DNA of 64,000 nucleotides from Nocardia aurantia (GTDB lineage Bacteria; Actinomycetota; Actinomycetes; Mycobacteriales; Mycobacteriaceae). Below, one piece after another: positions 8,140-16,905 of this stretch. A model generated the notes under the pieces. That model worked only from the letters and a program-made list of their open reading frames with translations, made no database searches and was not told the DNA's origin. The first letter of the stretch is position 1. Every line of letters starts with the position of its first letter. The stretch lies in assembly GCF_009604425.1 (NCBI RefSeq), contig NZ_WEGI01000005.1, positions 1 through 64,000 of the forward strand, written 5' to 3'. A program made the translations under genes and the position numbers.

Positions 8140-10875
8140 ATGCAGATTCCGGACCCGGCCGATGTCATTCGCCTCGACTGCGACGTGCTCGTGATCGGTG
8201 GCGGCACCGCCGGCACCATGGCGGCGCTGACCGCCGCCGAACAGGGCGCGAACGTGCTGCTGCTGGAGAAGGCGCACGTGCGGCACTCCGGCGCGCTCGC
8301 CATGGGGATGGACGGGGTGAACAACGCCGTCGTCCCCGGTAAGGCCGAACCCGAGGACTACGTCGCCGAGATCACCCGCGCCAACGACGGAATCGTCAAC
8401 CAGCGCACCGTCTATCAGACGGCGACCCGCGGCTTCGCCATGGTGCAGCGGCTGGAGCGCTACGGGGTGAAGTTCGAGAAGGACGCCTACGGCGAGTACG
8501 CGGTCCGCCGGGTGCACCGTTCCGGGTCGTACGTGCTGCCGATGCCGGAGGGCAAGGACGTCAAGAAGGCGCTGTATCGGGTTCTGCGGCAACGGAAGAT
8601 GCGGGAGCGGATCCGCATCGAGAACCGGCTGATGCCGGTGCGGGTGCTGACCGCGAACGGCCGGGCCGTCGGCGCGGCCGCATTGCACACGCGCACGGGC
8701 GAATTCGTCGCGGTGGGTGCGAAGGCGGTGATCCTCGCGACGGGCGCCTGCGGTCGCCTCGGCCTGCCCGCCTCCGGATATCTGTACGGCACCTACGAGA
8801 ATCCCACCAACGCGGGCGACGGTTACGCCATGGCCTATCACGCCGGCGCCGAGCTGTCCGGCATCGAATGCTTCCAGATCAACCCGCTGATCAAGGATTA
8901 CAACGGCCCGGCCTGCGCCTATGTCGCCAATCCGTTCGGCGGCTACCAGGTGAACGCGCAGGGTGAGCGGTTCGTCGACTCGGACTACTGGTCGGGCCAG
9001 ATGATGGCCGAGGTGAAGCGGGAGATCGAATCGGCTCGGGGCCCCATCTATCTGAAGGTCTCGCATCTGCCGAACGAGACCCTCGAATCCCTCGAGGGCA
9101 TCCTGCACACCACCGAACGCCCGACCCGCGGCACCTTCCACGCCAACCGCGGTCACGACTACCGCACCCACGACATCGAGATGCACATCTCCGAGATCGG
9201 TTTGTGCAGTGGGCATTCCGCCTCCGGCGTATGGGTGGACGAGCACGCCCGCACCACCGTCGGCGGCCTGTACGCCGCGGGCGATCTGGCCTGCGTACCG
9301 CACAACTACATGATCGGCGCCTTCGTCTACGGCGATCTGGCCGGCGCGCACGCCGCATCCACGCTCGCGGAAGTGCCCGCGCCCGAACAGCTTCCGGCCG
9401 ACCAGCTGGCCGCCGCGCACGAGTTGATCTACCGGCCGCTGCGACATCCCGACGGGCCGCCGCAGCCCCAGGTCGAGTTCAAGCTCCGCCGCTTCGTCAA
9501 CGACTATGTGGCCCCGCCGAAGACGTCGACGAAACTGTCGCTGGCGATCGAGACCTTCGACCGGATGCGCACCGAGATCGCGGGCATGGGCGCCACGACG
9601 CCGCACGAGCTGATGCGATGCGCCGAGGTGACCTTCATCCGCGACTGCGCCGAGATGGCGGCCCGCTCGTCCCTGACCCGCACCGAATCCCGCTGGGGCC
9701 TCTACCACGAACGCGCCGACCTCCCGCGACGCGACGACACGGACTGGCGCTACCACCTGAACCTCCGCAAGAACGCCGACGGCGCCATGGAATTCCTGAA
9801 GCGCCCGGTGGCGCCGTATCTGGTCCCGGTCCCCGAATTCGCCGACGTGCCCAGCGCCGCAACAGAACCCGTCCCGGTCCGCCAGCCGGACCCGATCGCC
9901 GGGCCGCCCCGCACGGGCAGCGCGACCGCGACCCCCACCCGCACGGCCGTCCGCACCGCCGACGAACCGGACGACGCCGCCGCACCCCGGATCGCGCAGC
10001 TGCTGCGCCTGGACGCTCCCACCGTCGCCGAACTTGTTGCCTACCTTGAGGATTCGCAGCCCGGAGTCCGCGCCACCGCGCTCTCGGTCCTCACCGAGAA
10101 CACTCCGGACGGCTTCGCCGCGGCCCTGGTCACCGCACTCGGCGATCCCGCCACCACCGTCCGCGCCGCCGCCATCGCGGGCCTGCGCGAACTGGTGGAG
10201 ATCCTCCCCGGCGACGTCACCGTCGCCGACCCGCCACACCCCGGCGTCCTCCCCGCCCACCTCGCCTCCCCCGACCCGCAGGTCCGCGCCGCCGTGGTCG
10301 ACCTGCTGCGCGCGCTCCGCGCCGGCACCGCCGAACATTTCACGAAGGCCGTACACGACGCCGACCACCGGGTCCGCGTCGAAGGCGTCCGCGCCCTGGT
10401 GTCGCTCGACGACTGGGCCGCCCTGGAAACGGCCGCCCACGACGAGAACCGGGAGGTCCGCATCGCCGCCGCCCAGGGCCTGGCCACCGTCGGCCGGGGC
10501 GGCGCCGGTACCCTCCGCACCCTCACCACGGACCCCGACCCACTGGTCCGTGCCGCCGCCCTGGCCGCCCTAGCCCCGCTCGGCGACGCGGACGACGCCC
10601 CGATTCTCGCTGCGGCGCTGCGGGATTCGGCCTGGCAGGTCCGGGTCGGCGCGGCCCGGGGCCACACCGCGCTCGGCCCCGGATCCGCCCCCGAACCTTT
10701 GCGCCCCGCCCTGACCGACCCGCACCCCGACGTCCGCAAGGCCGCCGTCCTCACCCTGGCCGACTGGCCGGCCCACCCCGCGGCCCGCACCGCCCTGGAA
10801 TCCGTCCTCGACGACTCCGACGCGGACGTCCGTGCCTACGCCCGCCGAGCCCTCACCCCGGTACACCCGTCGTGA
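8140..10875 (+). CDS. AprA/FrdA-like flavoprotein fused to HEAT repeats
   Basis: A 911-residue cytosolic protein. Residues 1 to about 560 form an FAD-dependent reductase/dehydrogenase of the fumarate reductase, succinate dehydrogenase and adenylylsulfate reductase alpha family: FAD motif GGGTAG at 20-25, 'SGALAMGMDGVNN' matching the AprA-type substrate region, and 'GGLYAAGDLACVPHNYMIGAF' near the C-terminal FAD contact. A Pro/Ala/Thr-rich linker (about 565-612) leads into some eight HEAT-like helical repeats (about 612-911), each with the pattern D-x-x-x-x-VRxAAxxxL. HEAT repeats usually bind proteins, so the tail may dock the ferredoxin or a tRNA/protein partner. The four-electron-carrier set (ferredoxin plus this protein) suggests redox chemistry on the imported compound; fumarate reduction is not indicated by context. 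Confidence 0.85.
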   Translation: MQIPDPADVIRLDCDVLVIGGGTAGTMAALTAAEQGANVLLLEKAHVRHSGALAMGMDGVNNAVVPGKAEPEDYVAEITRANDGIVNQRTVYQTATRGFAMVQRLERYGVKFEKDAYGEYAVRRVHRSGSYVLPMPEGKDVKKALYRVLRQRKMRERIRIENRLMPVRVLTANGRAVGAAALHTRTGEFVAVGAKAVILATGACGRLGLPASGYLYGTYENPTNAGDGYAMAYHAGAELSGIECFQINPLIKDYNGPACAYVANPFGGYQVNAQGERFVDSDYWSGQMMAEVKREIESARGPIYLKVSHLPNETLESLEGILHTTERPTRGTFHANRGHDYRTHDIEMHISEIGLCSGHSASGVWVDEHARTTVGGLYAAGDLACVPHNYMIGAFVYGDLAGAHAASTLAEVPAPEQLPADQLAAAHELIYRPLRHPDGPPQPQVEFKLRRFVNDYVAPPKTSTKLSLAIETFDRMRTEIAGMGATTPHELMRCAEVTFIRDCAEMAARSSLTRTESRWGLYHERADLPRRDDTDWRYHLNLRKNADGAMEFLKRPVAPYLVPVPEFADVPSAATEPVPVRQPDPIAGPPRTGSATATPTRTAVRTADEPDDAAAPRIAQLLRLDAPTVAELVAYLEDSQPGVRATALSVLTENTPDGFAAALVTALGDPATTVRAAAIAGLRELVEILPGDVTVADPPHPGVLPAHLASPDPQVRAAVVDLLRALRAGTAEHFTKAVHDADHRVRVEGVRALVSLDDWAALETAAHDENREVRIAAAQGLATVGRGGAGTLRTLTTDPDPLVRAAALAALAPLGDADDAPILAAALRDSAWQVRVGAARGHTALGPGSAPEPLRPALTDPHPDVRKAAVLTLADWPAHPAARTALESVLDDSDADVRAYARRALTPVHPS

Positions 10876-11186
10876 GACGAAGCAAGCCGCCGTGGGGCCC
10901 CGGTCTCGGCCTCGCCGAGGCGGTCCGCGTCGAGGCCGGCGCGGACGGCCGCCCGCTGTGCGGGAGACGCCGGCCGATCCACCCGCCCCGGCGCGCAACG
11001 CCGCGGCCGAGATCGTGGCCCGGATCGTCCACGAGTGCGGAGCGGCGCGAGCCGGTGTGCCCGCGCTGCTCGACTGTGCCGCCCGGAGAACTCGGGGCTG
11101 TCCCGGCCCCCGGCTGATCCCTAGGCTGCGTCATGGAACCAGGGAGAGACGAAAAGTGCTCTGCCCCATGATGATCGGAGAGATCT
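10876..11186 (+). other. Gap with possible disrupted small gene
   Basis: No confident gene. A GTG at 10872 overlaps the flavoprotein stop (GTGA) and opens 81 codons. High G/C third positions follow that frame only to about 10965, after which the frame one base back ('AAAEIVARIVHECGAARAG' region, to about 11090) looks more coding. This may be a small gene split by a frameshift, or chance in GC-rich DNA. No family is recognised. Confidence 0.25.
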
Positions 11187-11366
11187 GTGCACAAGAGGAT
11201 CGCGGCCACCCTGCTGGTCACCACCGCGCTGGCACTGCCGGCGGCCACCGCCACCGCCGCCACGCCGGGCACCGGTTCGGCCTCGGGCTCGGCGAACGGA
11301 CTGAACAATCTGCTCTGCGAGCTGCGGAGCTTCCTCGGCCAGGGCTGCGTCTACCAGCTGCCCTGA
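11187..11366 (+). CDS. Small secreted peptide with two cysteines
   Basis: A 59-residue predicted exported peptide that I do not recognise. It starts at GTG 11187 behind a CGGAGAG ribosome site, has a basic start (MHKR), a hydrophobic stretch (residues 5-25, ending near the Ala-rich 'ATATAA' where signal peptidase could cut), and a mature part of roughly 34 residues. The mature end holds two cysteines in 'LLCELRSFLGQGCVYQLP', nine residues apart, able to form one disulfide. Such tiny secreted peptides with a C-terminal Cys pair are common and mostly uncharacterised in Nocardia and relatives. It stands alone between the flavoprotein operon and a convergent glycosyltransferase gene. Confidence 0.6.
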   Translation: MHKRIAATLLVTTALALPAATATAATPGTGSASGSANGLNNLLCELRSFLGQGCVYQLP

Positions 11367-11388
11367 GATCCGGTGGCGGGCCGGCCCC

Positions 11389-13275
11389 TCACGGGCGCCC
11401 GCACATGTAGGCCTCCACCGAACCCGCGTCGCCGGGGAGGTGTTTGCAGTGCTGTTGGATCCACCGCACCCGAGGGTCGGCCGAGGGGGTGATCAGGGCG
11501 AATCCGATGTCGCCGTGGGCGACCAGGCGGGCCAGATCGTCGGTGGTGAGAGCCTGTGCCGTGCCGGTGAAACCGCCGAACGGGGGAATCTCGGCGCCGG
11601 TGGTGAAGATGAAGGGCGCGGCCAGGATCGAGGTGTAGGCGACGGCCGGATCGTGGGCCGCCGGGAATGTCTTACGTGCCGAGGCAACCAGTTTCGGGCC
11701 GGTGGCCATCGCGTCCCGGACGATGTCGTGGGTCACGTGGGCCTGGGCCGCCGGCTCGAAAGGCGTGTCGATCCCGCTGTATCCGTCCGCGACCACCGAC
11801 GCGGCGGCGACGGCGGGGCCCGCGAGGACGGCGATCAACAGGGCGGCGGCAGCCGTCGTTCCGCGTAGCCCGACCGCGACCAGGCAGGCCGCCAGCGCCA
11901 CCGCGACCGTGGCCCAGCGCACCGCGGCGGGAGCGGGCCGCAACAGCCACCAGCCGTACAGCACGGTGAGGATCGCGGCGAGCAGTACGGCCGCGCGCCA
12001 CCCGGATTCCGTCCTCGTCGCGAATTCGACTGTGCCCCAGCAGATCAGCGCTGCCACCGGTGGTGTCAGCGCCGCCAGATAGTACGGGTTGATCGTGCCG
12101 GCGGCGAGGAAGACCGCAAGGTACACCAGCAGCCAGCCGCCCCAGAGCATCACCGCGGCCGGCTGCGCGGCGAAATCGGCGCGGTTAGCGAGGTCGGCGC
12201 GGTCCGCGAAATCGGCGCGGTCGGTAGATCCGTTGCCGCGGCGGCGTTTCCACACCGACACCGCGACGGCCGTGAGGATCAGCAGCGCCGGCGGAATCAG
12301 CCAGCCGATCTCCCGGCCACCCGCACCGGTGAAGACGTGGCCGAGCCGGTCGTCGGGGCCGAGCACCAGCCGATCGCGATAGCTCGTGCCGCCCGGCCCC
12401 AGCGCGAAGTTGGCGGCGCCGACACTGAACCCGCTGTCCGCCCGGGCCGCGCCGTTGTAGACGAAGACCTGCTCGAACAGCGAATCGTGGCCGCTGCCGT
12501 CCACATACGGCCGGCGCCGGGCCGGGATCAGGCTCACCACGGTCATCCAGCTCAGCGACACGACCAGCGTCACGGCCCCGAAACCGGCGATCTCGGCCAG
12601 CCGTCGCACCGGCCGCACGCCGGTCCGCGCCACCAGAAAGGCCAGCGCGAGCACCGGCACGATCAGCCAGGCCTGCACCATCTTGGCCTGGAATGCGAGG
12701 CCCACGAAAAGTCCCGCGTACCAAAGATTTCGGGGATTCTCGAACCGGATCGCGGCCAGCGTCCGGTCGGCCGCGAGGACCAGCAGCAGGACGAGCAGGG
12801 TGTCGGAGATGTTGCCGCGATCGAGCGCGACCGTCACCGGGGTGGCGGCCACCACCACCGCCGCGACCAGTCCGGCCACCGGTCCGGCCGTGCGCCGCAC
12901 CGCGCGATACAGCACCAGGACGGTCAGCACCCCCTCGATCACCTGCGGCAGGGCCAGCGCCCACACGTGCGGCCCGAACAGCCGCACCGACAGTGCCTGC
13001 ACCCAGAACGCGCCGGGTAGTTTGTCGATGCTGATCAGCCCGTCGGGATCGAAGGCGGCGAAGAAGAAGTCGTGCCAGGACGAGGCCATCGATCGGACGG
13101 CGGCCGCGTAGTAGATGTGCGGGACCAGCTCGGTGATGCCCCACGCGTAACTCACCGCCGCGACGGCGGCCACGAGCAACAGGGCCGGACGGGCCCAGCC
13201 CGGCTGGCCGCCGGGAGAGCGCCAGAATCGCCACCCGATGCCGCCGGTGGCCCGCGGTAACGCGAGTGCGGTCAC
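11389..13275 (-). CDS. GT39-type membrane glycosyltransferase
   Basis: A 628-residue integral membrane protein of the ArnT/PMT-like glycosyltransferase family 39, which transfers a sugar from a polyprenyl-phosphate donor on the outer face of the membrane. About ten to twelve hydrophobic spans are visible. The first extracytoplasmic loop carries 'FDPDGLISIDKLPGAFWVQ', with the acidic/Lys residues typical of the active-site loop, and 'LDRGNISDTLLVLL' follows in the next region. The C-terminal ~130 residues form a soluble extracytoplasmic domain ending 'MCGRP'. A short in-frame repeat (ADFADR/ADLANR/ADFAAQ, DNA about 12170-12228) lies in a cytoplasmic loop. Acceptor is unknown; cell-wall or protein glycosylation are possible. 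It is divergent from the VOC gene. Confidence 0.85.
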   Translation of the reverse strand: MTALALPRATGGIGWRFWRSPGGQPGWARPALLLVAAVAAVSYAWGITELVPHIYYAAAVRSMASSWHDFFFAAFDPDGLISIDKLPGAFWVQALSVRLFGPHVWALALPQVIEGVLTVLVLYRAVRRTAGPVAGLVAAVVVAATPVTVALDRGNISDTLLVLLLVLAADRTLAAIRFENPRNLWYAGLFVGLAFQAKMVQAWLIVPVLALAFLVARTGVRPVRRLAEIAGFGAVTLVVSLSWMTVVSLIPARRRPYVDGSGHDSLFEQVFVYNGAARADSGFSVGAANFALGPGGTSYRDRLVLGPDDRLGHVFTGAGGREIGWLIPPALLILTAVAVSVWKRRRGNGSTDRADFADRADLANRADFAAQPAAVMLWGGWLLVYLAVFLAAGTINPYYLAALTPPVAALICWGTVEFATRTESGWRAAVLLAAILTVLYGWWLLRPAPAAVRWATVAVALAACLVAVGLRGTTAAAALLIAVLAGPAVAAASVVADGYSGIDTPFEPAAQAHVTHDIVRDAMATGPKLVASARKTFPAAHDPAVAYTSILAAPFIFTTGAEIPPFGGFTGTAQALTTDDLARLVAHGDIGFALITPSADPRVRWIQQHCKHLPGDAGSVEAYMCGRP

Positions 13276-13386
13276 CGCTCCACTATCGAAACGGCGGCGG
13301 CCCGGGTCAATCGAATTCCCGTCGAATCAACCTGTCGTCCAGCGGATTTCCACCTACGGGTGGAGGCCGCGGCTACCCTGGCAGGC

Positions 13387-13752
13387 ATGCTCCATCACGT
13401 GCAGGTCGGCTGCCCGCCCGGCGGGGAGGATCGCCAGCGCGCCTTCTACACCGGCGTGCTCGGCTGGCCGGAGCTGCCCAAGCCGCCGCTGCTCGCGGCC
13501 CGTGGCGGCTGCTGGTTCCGGATCCCGGGTCACGGCGGGCCGGACAGCGAACTGCACGTCGGCGTGGAGGCCGATTTCCGGCCGGCCCGCAAGGCCCATC
13601 CCGCGTTCGTGGTGGACGCCGAGGCCACGGCCGCCGCGCTGACCGCCGCGGGCAGTCCGGTCACCTGGGCCGATCCGGCGGAGATCCCGGGCCGGCGACG
13701 TTTCCACTCCGAGGACGGGGCCGGGAACCGGCTCGAGTTCATCGACGGCTGA
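13387..13752 (+). CDS. VOC/glyoxalase-fold protein
   Basis: A 121-residue member of the vicinal oxygen chelate superfamily. It opens with 'MLHHVQVG', the first beta strand with metal-ligand-like His, followed by 'AFYTGVLGWPEL', the classic helix of the fold, and ends with 'FHSEDGAGNRLEFIDG', which holds the last metal-ligand Glu. Members include glyoxalases, extradiol dioxygenases and antibiotic-binding proteins, so function is not specific. ATG 13387 is chosen because it begins the domain; the frame remains open nine codons upstream. The gene is divergent from the glycosyltransferase. Confidence 0.85.
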   Translation: MLHHVQVGCPPGGEDRQRAFYTGVLGWPELPKPPLLAARGGCWFRIPGHGGPDSELHVGVEADFRPARKAHPAFVVDAEATAAALTAAGSPVTWADPAEIPGRRRFHSEDGAGNRLEFIDG

Positions 13753-13871
13753 TCGGCCGTCGCGGCGGCGCGTCTGCGGGTACCGCATCCGACGTATGCG
13801 GCCGTCCGGCAATTACTGTGACATCGCCGCCCGCCGTGGCGCCGTCTCGCCTGCTCGACCTGTGACCGACT

Positions 13872-15755
13872 GTGCCCGTGGAACGACCGGAGGCCACGCT
13901 GACCGAGTCGCTGGATTGGGGTGCCGTGCCGATCGAGTCGGTGCGGTGGCTGGCGATCGTCTTCGTCCTCTCGACGGCCGCGTGCGGCGTGGTCGGGTGG
14001 CTCGCCCTGCGGCTCACCGAGTGGGGCCGGCATTTCGGCCACGTGACCGGCGCGTTCTTCCGCGGCCGCACCGGCGCGCTGACCCTCGGGTACGCCGCCG
14101 TGCTCGTGCTGATCACGGTGGTCGCGGTCAAGATCCAGGTGCTGACGTCCTATCAGGGCAACGACATGTTCTCGGCCTTGCAGTTCGCGGCCGAGGCGAT
14201 CGGCCGCGGCGACCGGGCGGCGTTGAACGCCGCGGGCGGGCGGTTCCGCGATTCGCTGGTGGTGTTCGCGGTGCTGGCCGTGATCGATGTGGCGCGCGCG
14301 CAGCTGGACTACTACCTCGGCCAGCTGTTCGAGATCCGCTGGCGCCGCTGGCTGACGGACCGGATGGCGAGCGACTGGATCGATGACCGGGTGTACTACC
14401 GCAGCCGCTTCCTGGACCATCCGACCGACAACCCCGACCAGCGCATCCAGCAGGACGTCGGCGACATGATCGCGATGGCCCGCGCGCTGTCGCTGGGGGC
14501 GCTGTCGGCGGTGCTGTCGGTGCTGTCGTTCGCCTGGATCCTGTGGCGGCTGTCCGGACCGCTGAACGTCCTCGGCGCCGAGATGCCGCGCGCGATGGTG
14601 TTCCTGGTGCTGGTCTACGTGCTGGTGGCGAGCCTGGTCGCGTTCCGGATCGGCCGGCCGCTGGTCGGGCTGGGATTCCGCTATCAGGCGGTGACCGCGC
14701 ACTTCCGGTATTCGCTGGTCCGGTTGCGGGAGAACGCGGAACCGATCGCGTTCTACCGCGGCGAGGCGGCCGAGGAGCACGGCCTGCACGCCCGCTTCGA
14801 GGAGGTGTTGCGGGTGTATCGGAGCCTGGTGAACCGCACCACCGCGTTGATCGGCTGGAACCAGACCGCCACCGAGGCCGCGTTCGTGGTGCCGTGGTTG
14901 TTGCAGGCGCCGCGGTTCTTCGACGGCCGGCTGACGCTCGGCGACGTGCAGCAGACCGGAGCGGCGTTCGGGCAGATCCAGAGTTCGCTGTCCTATTTCC
15001 GCAACAACTACACCACCTTCGCCGCGTTCCGGGCCACGCTGGCCCGCCTGGACGGTTTGCTGTGCGACGACGACCGCACCCGGCGACTGCCGCGGATCAC
15101 CACCCGGCACGAGCCGCGGGTCGTCGATCTGGCCGGCATCAACCTGGCCCGCCCCGACGGCACCCGGCTGATCGAGAACCTGACCCTGCGCCTGACCGGC
15201 GGCGACGCGGTGGTCGTCACCGGTCCGTCCGGTTGCGGCAAGACCACATTGCTGCGCGCGCTCGCGGAGATGTGGCCGTATGTCGACGGGACGATCGGCC
15301 GCCCCGCGGACGGACGGGTGGTGTTCTCACCCCAGATGCCGTATCTGCCGCTGGGGCCGTTGCACACCACGGTGACCTATCCGGGCCTGCCCGGCTGCCT
15401 GTCCGACGGCGCGCTCGCCGACGCGCTGCACCGGGTGCAACTCGACGCGCTGGTGCCGCGGCTGCACGAGGACGCCAATTGGGCGATGGTGTTGTCGCCG
15501 GGCGAACAGCAGCGGCTCGCGTTCGCCCGGATCCTGCTGATCGGACCGGAGGTCGCCTTCCTGGACGAGGCGACCTCGGCCCTGGATCCGGACATGGAGG
15601 CCGCGCTCTATGCCCGGTTGCGCGCCGACCTGCCGGATCTGGTCCTGATCAGCACCGCGCACCGGGAGTCGGTGGTGCGCCTGCACACCGCCCGGCTGGA
15701 GCTGACCGGGGCCGGATCCTGGCGCTACGCCCCGATCAGCGCGACCCGTTCGTGA
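13872..15755 (+). CDS. ABC transporter, BacA/Rv1819c-like (permease-ATPase fusion)
   Basis: A 627-residue protein with an N-terminal six-span membrane domain of the ABC_membrane_2 type (SbmA/BacA and peroxisomal ABCD) and a C-terminal ATPase. ATPase motifs are Walker A GPSGCGKTT, signature LSPGEQQRL and Walker B VAFLDEAT. The best-known actinobacterial relative by architecture and length is Mycobacterium tuberculosis Rv1819c (639 residues), an importer of vitamin B12 and other hydrophilic molecules such as bleomycin. That match is from recall of family features, not from an alignment. It starts at GTG 13872, follows the VOC gene in the same direction after 119 bases, and its end overlaps the convergent monooxygenase gene by 20 bases. 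Confidence 0.85.
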   Translation: MPVERPEATLTESLDWGAVPIESVRWLAIVFVLSTAACGVVGWLALRLTEWGRHFGHVTGAFFRGRTGALTLGYAAVLVLITVVAVKIQVLTSYQGNDMFSALQFAAEAIGRGDRAALNAAGGRFRDSLVVFAVLAVIDVARAQLDYYLGQLFEIRWRRWLTDRMASDWIDDRVYYRSRFLDHPTDNPDQRIQQDVGDMIAMARALSLGALSAVLSVLSFAWILWRLSGPLNVLGAEMPRAMVFLVLVYVLVASLVAFRIGRPLVGLGFRYQAVTAHFRYSLVRLRENAEPIAFYRGEAAEEHGLHARFEEVLRVYRSLVNRTTALIGWNQTATEAAFVVPWLLQAPRFFDGRLTLGDVQQTGAAFGQIQSSLSYFRNNYTTFAAFRATLARLDGLLCDDDRTRRLPRITTRHEPRVVDLAGINLARPDGTRLIENLTLRLTGGDAVVVTGPSGCGKTTLLRALAEMWPYVDGTIGRPADGRVVFSPQMPYLPLGPLHTTVTYPGLPGCLSDGALADALHRVQLDALVPRLHEDANWAMVLSPGEQQRLAFARILLIGPEVAFLDEATSALDPDMEAALYARLRADLPDLVLISTAHRESVVRLHTARLELTGAGSWRYAPISATRS

Positions 15756-16905
15756 CGACCGCGTCCACCGGCGCGCTGCCGTTCGCCCCGGTCAGACCCC
15801 ATTCCCGGGCCAGCAACCGGTGCGAGTTCAGCCGATCCGCGTGCCGGAAGGTGACGCTGGTGATCACGATCTCGTCGGCGCCGGTCAGTTCCTGCAGTGC
15901 GGTGAGCCGCGCCGCGACCTGCGCGGGGGTGCCGACGAACTGGGTGGCCAGGCGGTCCTCGATCAGTTGCCGCTGCTCGCCGGTGAGCGCGCCGGCGGTG
16001 TCGGGATCCTGATAGGCGTCGGCTCCGGCGCCGCTGCGGATGCTGTACACCCAATGGCCGTAACTGGCGGCGAGCCGCTGCGCGGCCGATTCGTCCTCGG
16101 CCACCACCACATCCGCGGACACCACCAGGTACGGCTTCGGGTGGCGGATCGATGGCTTGAACGAATCACGATACGCCGCAACGGTTTCCAGAATGGTTCC
16201 GGGTGAGACGTGATAGTTGGCGGCGAACGGCAGGCCCAATTGCCCGGCCAGCCGCGCACTCTCGCCGCCGCTGGATCCGAACAGCCACAACTCGATATCG
16301 GCCCCCTCGCCCGGGACCGCGTGCAGCGCGACACCGTCCGGGGTCTCGTAACTGCCGTCCAGGAGGGCGCGGATCTCGTGTACCTGCCGGGTGTACTCGA
16401 TCGGCTGCGCGCCCGGCAGTTGCAGGGCCGCCTGACCGGCCAGCAGCCGCGACAGGTTCAGGAACTGCCCGGGACTGAACGGCGGCGGGATCACCACGCC
16501 GTCGCGCACCTCGGTCTCGCGGGGCGGCGCGGCGGGCGGTGCGCCCTCGCCGCGCAACTGGGGGCCACGGTGTCCGGAGCGGCCGAGGCCGAGATCCAGA
16601 CGGCCCGGATACAGCGCGTCGATGGTGCCGAACGCCTCGACCACGGAGGCCGAGGTGTGGTGCCCGAGCTGGACCGCGGCCGATCCCACCCGGATGGTCT
16701 CGGTGGCGGCGGCGACCAGGCCGATCAGGGTGATGCTGGCCGAGCTGGCGACCTGCACGAAATGGTGTTCGGCCAGCCAGAATCGGCGGTAACCCCAGCT
16801 CTCGGCGTGCCTCGCCAGGTCGATGGTGTTCCGGAGCGCTTGTTGCGGGGTCGATCCGGCGCTCACCGGCGACAGATCGAGAACGGAGAGAGGGATGCCG
16901 GTCAT
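15736..16905 (-). CDS. Luciferase-like FMN monooxygenase (MsnO8-like)
   Basis: A 389-residue TIM-barrel flavin-dependent oxidoreductase of the luciferase-like family. Its start, 'IPLSVLDLSPVSAG', and 'RFWLAEHHFVQVASSA' are hallmarks of the group-1/MsnO8 subfamily, many members of which are uncharacterised. These enzymes need reduced FMN from a separate reductase and often cleave C-S or C-N bonds. The ATG at 16905 overlaps the stop of the upstream monooxygenase by four bases, and this is the last gene of the 11-gene minus-strand operon. The substrate is unknown; context in an ABC importer operon suggests an imported organosulfur compound (inference). Confidence 0.85.
   Translation of the reverse strand: MTGIPLSVLDLSPVSAGSTPQQALRNTIDLARHAESWGYRRFWLAEHHFVQVASSASITLIGLVAAATETIRVGSAAVQLGHHTSASVVEAFGTIDALYPGRLDLGLGRSGHRGPQLRGEGAPPAAPPRETEVRDGVVIPPPFSPGQFLNLSRLLAGQAALQLPGAQPIEYTRQVHEIRALLDGSYETPDGVALHAVPGEGADIELWLFGSSGGESARLAGQLGLPFAANYHVSPGTILETVAAYRDSFKPSIRHPKPYLVVSADVVVAEDESAAQRLAASYGHWVYSIRSGAGADAYQDPDTAGALTGEQRQLIEDRLATQFVGTPAQVAARLTALQELTGADEIVITSVTFRHADRLNSHRLLAREWGLTGANGSAPVDAVVTNGSR

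Noticed and set aside
8089..10440. Open frame of about 780 codons antisense to the flavoprotein-HEAT gene.
   Set aside because: Gly/Val/Arg-rich shadow with no motifs; the opposite strand encodes a recognised flavoprotein with a ribosome site.
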